From Spiro-02 sp034114085 (GTDB lineage: Bacteria; Spirochaetota; Spirochaetia; Sphaerochaetales; Sphaerochaetaceae), in assembly GCA_034114085.1 (NCBI GenBank), contig JAXEWB010000024.1, positions 1 through 64,000 on the forward strand: a DNA stretch of 64,000 nt, given 5' to 3'. The position numbers and the translations under genes were made by a program. Shown here one piece after another: positions 26,649-35,140 of this stretch (the first letter of the stretch is position 1; the number at the start of each line of letters is the position of its first letter). The notes beneath the pieces are model-generated. The model made no database searches and was not told the DNA's origin. It worked only from the letters and a program-made list of their open reading frames with translations.

Positions 26649-28142
26649 TTAATTGTTGATTTGTTCATTAACTCTTCTGATAAGATACCCTTTTTTCACA
26701 GGTTTGTCAGTTGAAAGATAGCATGTCTTTCCATGGTCGATCTGCCCGACTGGTTCAAGATATTCATTGAGAGGGATGTACGTCTCATCGGCGACGCACG
26801 ATACGTCAGGACCGATATATTCAAGCCGCTGTCCCGTCCGTATCTGGTTGCGGATGTCCAAGGCGAACGTCCCCGGCCTCGCTTCTTCTCCGACGATGCC
26901 GAGGAACAGGTAGTCCCTGATATACCCCGGAGTCGCCGCGAAGTCTATTTCTCCGCCGATCCTTGCTTCTGGCGCGATATCGCTGGCGGACTTGGCCGAC
27001 ATGGCCGACGTGGGTGCCGAAGCGCCTGGTGCTGACGGAATGTCCGTGGATTGAACCGCTTCATTGGCCGATGCGGTTGGCGAAGCCCCTGCCGCCGCTG
27101 TGATGCCTGAACAAGGCGTCGCGGCATCTGCGTCGTCCATTTCAGGATCGACCGGGCCATGGCCGAAGAAGAATCCCGTGGAATATTCCCTGTGGCTGAT
27201 ATTGAACAGTTCGTCCCGGAATTCCTTCCACTGGTCTGAGCCTGGAAGCCCTTCCAGCGCGTCCAACGCCTTGCGGTATGCCCGCGTTACAATCGCTACA
27301 TAGTAGAGCGATTTCATGCGGCCTTCGATTTTCAAAGAATCGACACCGGCGTCCCGAAGCTCTGCGAGGTGGTCGATCATGCATAGGTCTTTTGAAGAAA
27401 GAATCGTGGTAAAACCGTCCTGCTCGCTGATAGGGTAGTAGGTTCCCGGCCGTTCAGCTTCTTCCAAGGCCAGGGATTCGCTGCCGAGGATGCTTTCGTC
27501 CAACAACTTGTCCAGACGTTCGCTACCCATCAACCGATAATTCCACCGGCAGGTATGGGCGCAATCCCCTTGGTTGCCGCTCCTGCCGGTCAGATGACTG
27601 GAAAGCAGGCACCGTCCGGAATAGGCCATGCACATCGCTCCATGGACGAACGCCTCCAGCTCCAGTTCCGGTATCGCGTCTTTGATCCGCCTGATATCGT
27701 CAAGCGGGGTTTCCCGTCCCAGCACGATCCGGGAGAAACCCAGGTCATGGTAGACCTTCGCCGCGGTAGCGTTGATACAGCTCGCCTGGGTGGAAAGATG
27801 CAGCTCCTTGTCAGGAAAGGCTTCTTTGAGAACCGTCGCCGCGCCCATGTCCGTGACGATGAATGCGTCAAACGGCCATTGCGCGATCAACGGCAGCTGT
27901 TCCTTCAGATGAACGATGTCATCTTCATGGAACAGAACGTTGACCGCGCAATACAGTCTGCGGTCGGGCTTCCCCTCCCGCCGCTTCAAAGCGGAAAGCC
28001 CCTCCCATTGCCGGTCCGAGAAATTTCCCGCGTTGGCGCGCATCGAGAAATTCTTGAGCCCCATGTAGACGGCGTCGGCACCATAGTCAAACGCAGTCAC
28101 AAGCTTTTCATACGTCCCGGCGGGGGAGAGCAGTTCCATCAT
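26649..28142 (-). CDS. U32 family peptidase / TrhP-RlhA-like RNA hydroxylation protein
   Basis: A 497-residue U32 protein. It starts MMELLSPAGTYEKLVTAFDYGADAVY, carries the U32 signature EAFVHGAMCMAYSGRC at 163-178, and has a four-Cys set (C171, C178, C194, C198), as in family members that take part in prephenate-dependent tRNA/rRNA hydroxylation. Residues ~335-395 are an Ala/Ser/Pro-rich low-complexity linker before the C-terminal U32_C domain (GEIDFAATPGYIRDYLFLG), which is unusual. The start ATG at 28142 follows AAGGA and lies 1 bp after the lon stop codon; the longer frame to 28310 lies inside lon. Confidence 0.9.
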   Translation of the reverse strand: MMELLSPAGTYEKLVTAFDYGADAVYMGLKNFSMRANAGNFSDRQWEGLSALKRREGKPDRRLYCAVNVLFHEDDIVHLKEQLPLIAQWPFDAFIVTDMGAATVLKEAFPDKELHLSTQASCINATAAKVYHDLGFSRIVLGRETPLDDIRRIKDAIPELELEAFVHGAMCMAYSGRCLLSSHLTGRSGNQGDCAHTCRWNYRLMGSERLDKLLDESILGSESLALEEAERPGTYYPISEQDGFTTILSSKDLCMIDHLAELRDAGVDSLKIEGRMKSLYYVAIVTRAYRKALDALEGLPGSDQWKEFRDELFNISHREYSTGFFFGHGPVDPEMDDADAATPCSGITAAAGASPTASANEAVQSTDIPSAPGASAPTSAMSAKSASDIAPEARIGGEIDFAATPGYIRDYLFLGIVGEEARPGTFALDIRNQIRTGQRLEYIGPDVSCVADETYIPLNEYLEPVGQIDHGKTCYLSTDKPVKKGYLIRRVNEQINN

Positions 28143-28143
28143 A

Positions 28144-30651
28144 TCAATCCTTCTGTTGGGCGAGTACAGCCGCCACGGCCTCCGCCACCGCCTTCGCGAT
28201 AGCCGAGTTCTGTCGGTTGGCTTCTTCTTGTACTCTCTGCTCCGCTTTCTGTCTAGCCTCCTGCACGTCCATATCGGCAAGATGGGGCATTTTATCGTTC
28301 GGGAAAGCATAGGAGAGCACTTGTTCCATGTCTCCCACCAGATGGAACTCGATTCCTTCCTTGAGATTGGCGTCCAACTTGTCCAGGTCCCGCTTGTTGA
28401 ATCGCGGAACGAGAATCGTTTTGACCATGTTCCGTTTCGCGGCGAGGACCTTTTCTTTCAGACCGCCGATCGGCATGACCTTTCCCTTGAGCGACAGCTC
28501 CCCGGTCATGGCCAGGTCAGGGGCGATCGTCTGACCCGTCACCAGCGAATACAGCGCACAGGTCATGGTGACGCCCGCCGATGGACCGTCCTTCGGAGTG
28601 GCGCCTTCCGGTATATGGAGGTGGATGCCGTTCTTGTCGTACCAGGACATGTCTATGCCATGGCGCGGGCTCGCCGCCTTGAGCCACGTATACGCGATGT
28701 TCGCAGACTCCTGCATCACCTCGCCAAGCTGACCGGTGAGCTTCAGCTCGCCCTTGCCCGGTATCTCCTGGGCCTCGATCACGAGAGTGTCCCCGCCCAT
28801 GCTGGTCCAGGCCAGTCCCACAGCCATGCCCGGCCTGTCGGCGCGGAGGATTTCATCCTCATGGAAAATCGGCTGCCCCAGATATTTGACGACGCGCTCG
28901 CCGTCCATGGAAATAGGGAGCTTCAGCTGGTCTTCAGGAGTCTCCTCGATCTCAAGGGCCACCTTGCGGTGTATCTTGTCCAGCGCCTTCTCGTAGTTGC
29001 GTACGCCGGCTTCCCTGGCGTATTCGTCAGCGATCTTGCGGAGGATCGCGGAGGTGTACTTGACTTCCTTGGTCGTCAGACCGTGTTTCTTCATGCTCTT
29101 CGGCACAAGGTATTTCTTGCCTATGGCCAGCTTCTCGTCGGAAGTGTATCCCGCCAGCTGGATGACCTCCATGCGGTCGAGCAACGGGGTGGGGATCGTG
29201 TCCAGCGAGTTCGCCGTAACGATGAACAGGATCTCGGACAGGTCGAACGGAAGATCGAGGTAGTGGTCTCTGAAGGTGCCGTTCTGCTCCGGGTCGAGGA
29301 CCTCCAGCAACGCCGAAGCGGGGTCGCCTTGATAGGAGACTCCCATCTTGTCGATCTCATCGATCAGAAATACCGGATTCTTCGCCTTTACCGTCTTCAG
29401 CCCCTGGATGATCTTGCCGGGCATCGCCCCGATATAGGTCCTGCGGTGACCCTTGATCTCGGCCTCGTCACGCATGCCGCCGACGGAGAACCTGTAGTAC
29501 TCCTTCTTCAACGCGCGGGCGATCGACACCCCGACCGAAGTTTTTCCTACTCCGGGAGGTCCGACCAGACATATGATGGAACCCTTCGTATCCTGCTTTT
29601 TCTTGCGGACGGCAAGGAACTCCAGAATCCTGTCCTTGACGTCCTTCATCCCGTAATGGTCCCGTTCCAGGATTTTCCGGGCGCTCTCGATGGAGAAATC
29701 CTCCGGCTTCGGTTCCTTCCATGGCAATGCGGTGACCGTTTCCAGATATGTCCGGCTGATGGAATATTCCGGGCTGTTCGGGTCGAGCAACTGGAACTTC
29801 TCCAGCTCGCTATAGACGGCTTCCTTCGCCTCTCCTTCAAGGGGGAGCGTCTCGATCTTCTTCTTGAGCTTTTCGTAAGTGCTGGTCTTGGGGTCGGTCG
29901 TCATTCCCAGCTCTATCTGGATCGCCTTGAGTTCTTCGCGGAGGAAATACTCGCGCTGGTTCTTTTCCAGCTTCTGGTTGATGCGCGCCTGTATCTTGGC
30001 CTGCATGCTCGCCAGCTTCTGTTCCTTCTTGATGAACACGAGGACCTTCTCGATCCGTTCCCTGACATTCAGCGTTTCAAGGATATTCTGCTGTTGTTCC
30101 CGTTCCACGTTGAGGATACTGGCGATGAAATCAGCCAGCTTTCCCGGATGGTCTATGTTGACCATGTTCAGACGCATTTCTTCGGTGAACAGCTGATTGC
30201 CCTTCGACAGCTCCTTCATCTCGCTGATCAGCTGCCGGGTCCACGCCCGCAGCTCGGTGGGCCGGTCCTCGACGTCGTCCAGATACTCGACTTCCGCGAC
30301 AAGATACGGCCCGCTCGGATAGAACTGACGCACCTTGAAGCGTTTGAGCGTCGAGATGAAGATGTTGATGCCGCCGTCCGGCAGCTTGATCTTCTTGATG
30401 ACCTTCGCCACCGTCCCTACGGTATGCAAATTGTCCGGATCATATTCCGATCCGTTTATATCGGCCTTCGTCAGTAACAGCCCGATGTTCCCGCCATGGT
30501 TGATCGCCTGTCCTACGATATCGATATCCTCTTGGTCCGTGACCATGAGAGGCGTAAATAATCCCGGAAATACAGGATTGCCGGTGATCGGCAGAATGAA
30601 CAGATTATTGGGAAGCAGCTGCTCAATAGGCATCAGTTCCTTTTCTGGCAT
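28144..30651 (-). CDS. lon: ATP-dependent protease Lon
   Basis: An 835-residue Lon A protease that degrades misfolded and regulatory proteins in the cytoplasm. The N-terminal LON domain begins FILPITGNPVFPGLF; a coiled-coil linker covers 180-300. The AAA module has Walker A GPPGVGKT at 364-371, Walker B VFLIDEID at 427-434, and the pore loop. The proteolytic domain has the Ser-Lys dyad S691 (PKDGPSAGVTM) and K734 (GGLKEK). The start at 30651 has GGAGGG 6 nt upstream. It probably heads an operon with the U32 gene. No heat-shock operator was recognised. Confidence 0.97.
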   Translation of the reverse strand: MPEKELMPIEQLLPNNLFILPITGNPVFPGLFTPLMVTDQEDIDIVGQAINHGGNIGLLLTKADINGSEYDPDNLHTVGTVAKVIKKIKLPDGGINIFISTLKRFKVRQFYPSGPYLVAEVEYLDDVEDRPTELRAWTRQLISEMKELSKGNQLFTEEMRLNMVNIDHPGKLADFIASILNVEREQQQNILETLNVRERIEKVLVFIKKEQKLASMQAKIQARINQKLEKNQREYFLREELKAIQIELGMTTDPKTSTYEKLKKKIETLPLEGEAKEAVYSELEKFQLLDPNSPEYSISRTYLETVTALPWKEPKPEDFSIESARKILERDHYGMKDVKDRILEFLAVRKKKQDTKGSIICLVGPPGVGKTSVGVSIARALKKEYYRFSVGGMRDEAEIKGHRRTYIGAMPGKIIQGLKTVKAKNPVFLIDEIDKMGVSYQGDPASALLEVLDPEQNGTFRDHYLDLPFDLSEILFIVTANSLDTIPTPLLDRMEVIQLAGYTSDEKLAIGKKYLVPKSMKKHGLTTKEVKYTSAILRKIADEYAREAGVRNYEKALDKIHRKVALEIEETPEDQLKLPISMDGERVVKYLGQPIFHEDEILRADRPGMAVGLAWTSMGGDTLVIEAQEIPGKGELKLTGQLGEVMQESANIAYTWLKAASPRHGIDMSWYDKNGIHLHIPEGATPKDGPSAGVTMTCALYSLVTGQTIAPDLAMTGELSLKGKVMPIGGLKEKVLAAKRNMVKTILVPRFNKRDLDKLDANLKEGIEFHLVGDMEQVLSYAFPNDKMPHLADMDVQEARQKAEQRVQEEANRQNSAIAKAVAEAVAAVLAQQKD

Positions 30652-30957
30652 GAGATACCCTCCAATGCAAGTATTGTTTTTTATCACGTCCGTCCATGTC
30701 GGACGCGGCGATAATGAAGCTATCTTCCATAATGTAATCAAAGTTCGTCCGATAGGGAAGGTATCGCTGTGGAAGTTTTTCATTGGAACAGAGGAAAATT
30801 CCTACCGTCATTCCTTCGGTTTTATCCAATGGCCTGAAATTCCTGATTCTTTTCCTTGACTTTTCAAGAACTCATGGAATGATGATTGGAAGAATCCGTC
30901 GGCGGGGCGTATCATATGTCCGCTTTGGTAGTCGTTTGAATGAGAGGTCGCAGTATA
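30652..30957. other. Intergenic region between lon and the C69 dipeptidase gene
   Basis: A 306-bp divergent gap. I see no ORF with a ribosome binding site, no strong hairpin and no confident sigma-70 promoter on either strand, although both flanking genes need one here. Confidence 0.5.
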
Positions 30958-32766
30958 ATGACGGGATGGAAAGCAAGGGGCTGTCTGGTCACTCTGGCGG
31001 TACTGTCGTGCATGACGCCGGTTTGGGCTTGCATGACGCTGGTCGTCGGCAAGGATGTATCCCCGACCGGACATGTGCTGGTCGCCCACAACGAGGACAT
31101 CGGGGGCCGGACCATGGTGGAGCATGGGTGGGTCGAGCCGAAGGTCTGGCCGGACGGATATCTGCTTCCGGCGGAACCCGGACGTGCCGCGATCCCACAG
31201 ATCGGTGAGACTTTCGGTTTCTATTGGATCCAGGCCAAGTCCGCAACCGGCGGGCATTCCAATGCCGATGGCTTCTTGAACGAGAACGGCGTACTGGTAG
31301 TCAGCAACAGCTGCGCTGATTCCAAAGTCATGGTATTTGACGATTCCCGACTTACCGACGGCGGCGTCGAATACAACCTGCGTCGCATCGTCGCGGAACG
31401 CGCAACCAGCGCACGCAATGCCGTGGATATCATCATCGGCATGGTGAATGCCTATGGCTATGCGCCTTCCGGACGTACCTATACGGTGGCCGACAAGGAT
31501 GAAGCCTGGCAGGTCCAGATCGCCAGCGGCAAGCTGTATGTCGCCGTTCGCTGTCCCTCGGATGAAGTCGTTGTGATTCCCAACCACTACACCGTCCATA
31601 AACTCTCCGATTTCGCCCCGCAGGACATCATCTATTCAGAGAATCTGATTCCCTACGCGACGGACTGGTGGTTCTATGATCCTGAAACCGACGGCGAGCT
31701 TGACTTCGCAAAAGCCTATCAAGATGATTTCACCTGGAAATCGGCTGAGAACGTCCACCGCCACGCCCGCGCCATGTCGATCCTCCAGGGCCGTGCCTGG
31801 ACGGAGGATTCCTATCCCTTTTCCGTGAAGCCCCGGGGCAAGGTCTCCGTCGACACGCTCAAGCAGATACTGCGCGACCACTACGAGGGTACGTTCAACG
31901 ATCCTGCGTGGGGCAGGGCCGCCGTACCCGGCGGCGCCCCCCACGACACGGCAATCCGGCGCATCTGTACGGGTACGACCATCGAGAGCGTCGTCTGCCA
32001 GTTCTCCGATGTTCCCGCGCTGACTACGCTCTGGTCGGCGTTCGGCCGGCCATGCGAGCTGCCCTATGTGCCGTTGCATCCGCTGACGGGCCGGTTGCCC
32101 CGGGAGATTGACCAGATGGAGGATTCCTCGCTGGAACTGGAATGTCATTTGCTTCCTGACTATGCGCTGGTCGCCCACGAGGATAGCGGCTGGCAGCGGT
32201 TCAGGGACTTCGGAAACCGAATGGAGATGGTGTATGAGCAGAACATCTTCGCGCTCAGCCGCCTGCTGTGGAGCATGGAATGCGGCATGGCCGACTCCAA
32301 CGCTACGGCGGTGGAGCGTGCCTCTGCGCTTTTCCAAGCGGGACGCGGGACGGAAGCCATTGCGCTGCTGGCGACCTTCGACCAAATTCAGACAAACAGG
32401 GCTTTGGCGGTTATTACCGATTTCTCTAGGAATTTCAATGAAGCGCCCGCCTACTGCATCGGCGGCATCAGCCTTTCAAATCCCGCATCGACGTTCTATG
32501 TGACGTTTGACCCGCCAGCGGGGGAGAGGCCGATGGAGGAATCCATGAAATTCGGCCTTGGCTCCCTCGACATCCGGTTGCAGTACGCCTCACCGATGCC
32601 CGGTTCGCTCCGGTGTGTCGGCGATGGGCGCTGGCAGGTGGCGTTCAGTCCATCGGTTCTGATGAACCGGATATACGCGCCCGGTCTGTTCGACTTTTTT
32701 CTGGGTGGACGAACTACGTCGGGCAACTCCTTCGTATCTCAGCTGCTGGTGAGGCTCGTCCAGTAG
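30958..32766 (+). CDS. C69 family dipeptidase (PepD-like), exported
   Basis: A 602-residue Ntn-hydrolase of peptidase family C69. A signal peptide (MTGWKARGCLVTLAVLSCMT...VWA) would leave Cys25 as the mature N-terminal nucleophile in CMTLVVGKDVSPTGHVLVAHNEDIGG, matching the family pattern. A histidine-rich catalytic core follows. Such enzymes hydrolyse dipeptides; export suggests peptide scavenging in the periplasm or outside. The start at 30958 is chosen for the signal peptide and the upstream GAGAGG; ATG 30940 is an alternative. Confidence 0.9.
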   Translation: MTGWKARGCLVTLAVLSCMTPVWACMTLVVGKDVSPTGHVLVAHNEDIGGRTMVEHGWVEPKVWPDGYLLPAEPGRAAIPQIGETFGFYWIQAKSATGGHSNADGFLNENGVLVVSNSCADSKVMVFDDSRLTDGGVEYNLRRIVAERATSARNAVDIIIGMVNAYGYAPSGRTYTVADKDEAWQVQIASGKLYVAVRCPSDEVVVIPNHYTVHKLSDFAPQDIIYSENLIPYATDWWFYDPETDGELDFAKAYQDDFTWKSAENVHRHARAMSILQGRAWTEDSYPFSVKPRGKVSVDTLKQILRDHYEGTFNDPAWGRAAVPGGAPHDTAIRRICTGTTIESVVCQFSDVPALTTLWSAFGRPCELPYVPLHPLTGRLPREIDQMEDSSLELECHLLPDYALVAHEDSGWQRFRDFGNRMEMVYEQNIFALSRLLWSMECGMADSNATAVERASALFQAGRGTEAIALLATFDQIQTNRALAVITDFSRNFNEAPAYCIGGISLSNPASTFYVTFDPPAGERPMEESMKFGLGSLDIRLQYASPMPGSLRCVGDGRWQVAFSPSVLMNRIYAPGLFDFFLGGRTTSGNSFVSQLLVRLVQ

Positions 32767-32895
32767 CGGGGGAGCCGCTAGCGAATACGGCTGGAGTAAC
32801 GCCGCCATTGGTTCTTCATGCCGGATGAGAACTGCGTTCTTGCAAGGTCGGACCTAGGAACTTGGACTTCGGGGACGGACTGGGGAGCTATACGG

Positions 32896-33300
32896 TCATC
32901 GGGTGACGGCCTTTTTGTTCCTGGCCTTTCTTTCCGCCTCCCACATAAGATTCTCCTCGACCCTGAAACGGACGATCCTCTCGACTAGCTCGTATGGGAT
33001 GGGGCGGGAGATAGGGAACTGTATGGCTCCCTTCGATGTCTTGTATCCAGTCAGTTCGCCCAGAAAATGCTCTACGCCGCTCGCGCCAGGATAAAATCCG
33101 ACATGATGCTTGCCCATGGCGAAGTGGACGAGGTTGCCGAACAGGTAGAACGTGGGCATCCGCCAGCTGATTTTCTCGGTTGCTTCTGGAGCAGCCTGCC
33201 GTATGGTTTGGCGCAATCGTTGCAGGCGTTCTTGTATGTCTTGGGGAAATAATTCAATATATCCGTCTATCGTCGTATAATTTGATATTGCTTCGTCCAT
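32896..33300 (-). CDS. DUF1801 domain protein (YdhG-like)
   Basis: A 134-residue DUF1801 protein (TIDGYIELFPQDIQERLQRLR, KISWRMPTFYLFGNLVHFA, HHVGFYPGASGVEHFL). Members are small cytosolic proteins sometimes described as iron chaperone-like, but the function is unproven. The start at 33300 follows GGAGGG at 8 nt; the longer frame to 33495 is unsupported. Convergent with the dipeptidase gene and divergent from the carbamate kinase gene. Confidence 0.88.
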   Translation of the reverse strand: MDEAISNYTTIDGYIELFPQDIQERLQRLRQTIRQAAPEATEKISWRMPTFYLFGNLVHFAMGKHHVGFYPGASGVEHFLGELTGYKTSKGAIQFPISRPIPYELVERIVRFRVEENLMWEAERKARNKKAVTR

Positions 33301-33418
33301 GATGTTTTCCCTCCATCGACTGGATGATGAAACGGTACACAAAAACCGCCAGCTGGACAAGACTTTCCCTGATGCTTTCTGTTTTCCCGGTTTGTACCAA
33401 ATCTCTTGATAAAATTTG

Positions 33419-33446
33419 TTGCAATTTGTTGCGTTCATGGTATGAT
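33419..33446 (+). promoter_or_regulatory. Possible promoter of arcC with a 10-bp tandem repeat
   Basis: TTGCAA (33419-33424), a 16-bp spacer and TATGAT (33441-33446). A perfect tandem repeat AATTTGTTGC x2 overlaps the -35 region, which might be a regulator-binding site or chance. Confidence 0.45.
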
Positions 33447-33532
33447 GGGGGTGCCGGACAGCGAAGGACAAGCTGTCGGCGCATATCTTTATCAATCATG
33501 TGAAGCGCCCGAGAATGGGCCGGGAGAAGTCT

Positions 33533-34477
33533 ATGGACAGCAAACTGATTGTCATTGCGATCGGGGGAAACTCGCTTATCGAAGATTCGCGTCATGTCAC
33601 GGTATCAGCTCAGTACGAAGCCGCCCGCAAGACCGCGGCCCATATCGTCAAACTAGTTCAGGCCGGGCACCGGGTGGTTATCGCCCATGGAAACGGGCCG
33701 CAGGTCGGATATATCCTGCTTCGCGCCGAATTCTCCCGTTCCATCCTCCATACCGTTCCGTTGGACAGTTGTGTGGCGGATACTCAGGGAGCAATCGGGT
33801 ACAACCTGCAAATGGCGCTGGACAATGAATTTACGAAAGTAGGGCTTCAGCCGCAGGTCGCGACCGTCGTCACGCAGGTCGAAGTATCCGACTCCGACCC
33901 GTCATTCCAGAAGCCGACGAAGCCGATTGGTTCCTTCATGACAAAGGAGGATGCGCAATACCATGTCGATCATGACGGCTGGAACGTGGTGGAGGACGCC
34001 GGGCGTGGCTACCGTCGTGTAGTCGCCAGCCCGAAGCCAGTATCCATCATAGAGCTTGGTACGGTAAAGACGCTTCTTGACAACAACATCATCGTCATTG
34101 CAGGCGGTGGCGGCGGCATTCCCGTGGTGCGCAAGCCGGACGGGATGCTCGAGGGCCGGGAGGCTGTCATCGACAAGGATCTTGCCGCGGCTCTGATGGC
34201 GAAGCGGCTCAACGCCGACCTGTTCGTCATTTCGACCGCCGTCGAGAAGGTCTGCCTCAACTACGGGAAGCCTGACCAGAAGGCGTTGGATACCATTACC
34301 ACTGAAGAAGCGAAACAATATGTCAAGGAAGGCCATTTCGCCCCCGGCAGCATGCTGCCGAAGGTGCAGGCGATCATCGATTTCGTGGAATCGACCGGCA
34401 ATATGGGCTTGATCACCGATCCTGAACATATCTACGGCGCGCTCTACGAGGGCAAGGGGACGAAGATCGTACGGTGA
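33533..34477 (+). CDS. arcC: Carbamate kinase
   Basis: A 314-residue amino-acid-kinase-fold enzyme that transfers phosphate between carbamoyl phosphate and ADP. Motifs: IAIGGNSLI at the N terminus, VVIAHGNGPQVGYILLR, IVIAGGGGGIPVV, and AVIDKDLAAALMAKRLNADLFVISTAVEKV. Full length for ArcC. GGGAGAAG precedes the ATG at 33533. No arginine deiminase or ornithine transcarbamylase gene is adjacent, so the carbamoyl phosphate source is unclear (arginine, agmatine, allantoin or purine routes are known in anaerobes). The next gene overlaps it by 4 bp. Confidence 0.95.
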   Translation: MDSKLIVIAIGGNSLIEDSRHVTVSAQYEAARKTAAHIVKLVQAGHRVVIAHGNGPQVGYILLRAEFSRSILHTVPLDSCVADTQGAIGYNLQMALDNEFTKVGLQPQVATVVTQVEVSDSDPSFQKPTKPIGSFMTKEDAQYHVDHDGWNVVEDAGRGYRRVVASPKPVSIIELGTVKTLLDNNIIVIAGGGGGIPVVRKPDGMLEGREAVIDKDLAAALMAKRLNADLFVISTAVEKVCLNYGKPDQKALDTITTEEAKQYVKEGHFAPGSMLPKVQAIIDFVESTGNMGLITDPEHIYGALYEGKGTKIVR

Positions 34478-35073
34478 GCAAAACGCTGAAAGCATTCTTT
34501 TCCGACCACCATGGCGCTATCGTCAGCATTGTGGTGGTTCTTGTCGTAGTCATCGTCGGGGCCGTCATCATGGATGGTTTCAACGGCAATACGCTGAACA
34601 GGGCCCGGGCGGCGGTAGATTCTGCCAGGAAGGAGGTCGACGCACTGCTGGACCGTCGTTTTGAGCTGGCTTCGGAACTATCCCCTGTCCTCCAAGCCCT
34701 GACGATAGAGGCGCGTTCAATGTCGGACGGCCTGGATGCCACGGTGTCTGCGTATCGGATGGCTGGCGATGCCGCCGTTCCGATTTCCGACTCCTACAAC
34801 CAGCTCGATGATATTCTGAAACAACTTCAACGCACATTGATCCTTCGCCCGAGTCTGCAAGAGGGTTCTGACGGACAGACCGTGGTCAGGTTGCTCAAGA
34901 CGTTGGGGGAGTGTGAGGAAGCTCTCGTCGGAGCGATGTCTGCGTATGAAGATGCGGCGCTTCAATTGGAGCGCCGCATCGATAGTTTCCCGATGAATTT
35001 CAGTGCTTCCCGCCGCGGTATCTCCACGCCTCCGCGGTTTTCAATCCAGCGGGCGCTGCAGACCAAGCCGTAA
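34474..35073 (+). CDS. LemA-like membrane protein
   Basis: A 199-residue protein with one N-terminal membrane helix (HHGAIVSIVVVLVVVIVGAVI) and a long helical outer part. NRARAAVDSARKEVDALLDRRFELASELSPVL fits the LemA pattern (V-x-x-x-L-x-R-R-x-x-L-x-x-x-L), and IDSFPMNFSA near residue 170 resembles the LemA C-terminal FPxN element. Overall similarity is weak, so this is a tentative family call. The GTG start overlaps the arcC stop (GTGA), showing translational coupling. Function unknown. Confidence 0.62.
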   Translation: MSKTLKAFFSDHHGAIVSIVVVLVVVIVGAVIMDGFNGNTLNRARAAVDSARKEVDALLDRRFELASELSPVLQALTIEARSMSDGLDATVSAYRMAGDAAVPISDSYNQLDDILKQLQRTLILRPSLQEGSDGQTVVRLLKTLGECEEALVGAMSAYEDAALQLERRIDSFPMNFSASRRGISTPPRFSIQRALQTKP

Positions 35074-35140
35074 ATAATCCCCCGTATTCTGACGGTTCTG
35101 GATTTTCCTTACATTATTCTGGTGTGACTGCGTACCGCTG

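Noticed and set aside
28156..30477. 773-codon plus-strand frame opposite lon
   Set aside because: Antisense shadow of the lon coding sequence, with no recognisable protein similarity or ribosome binding site.
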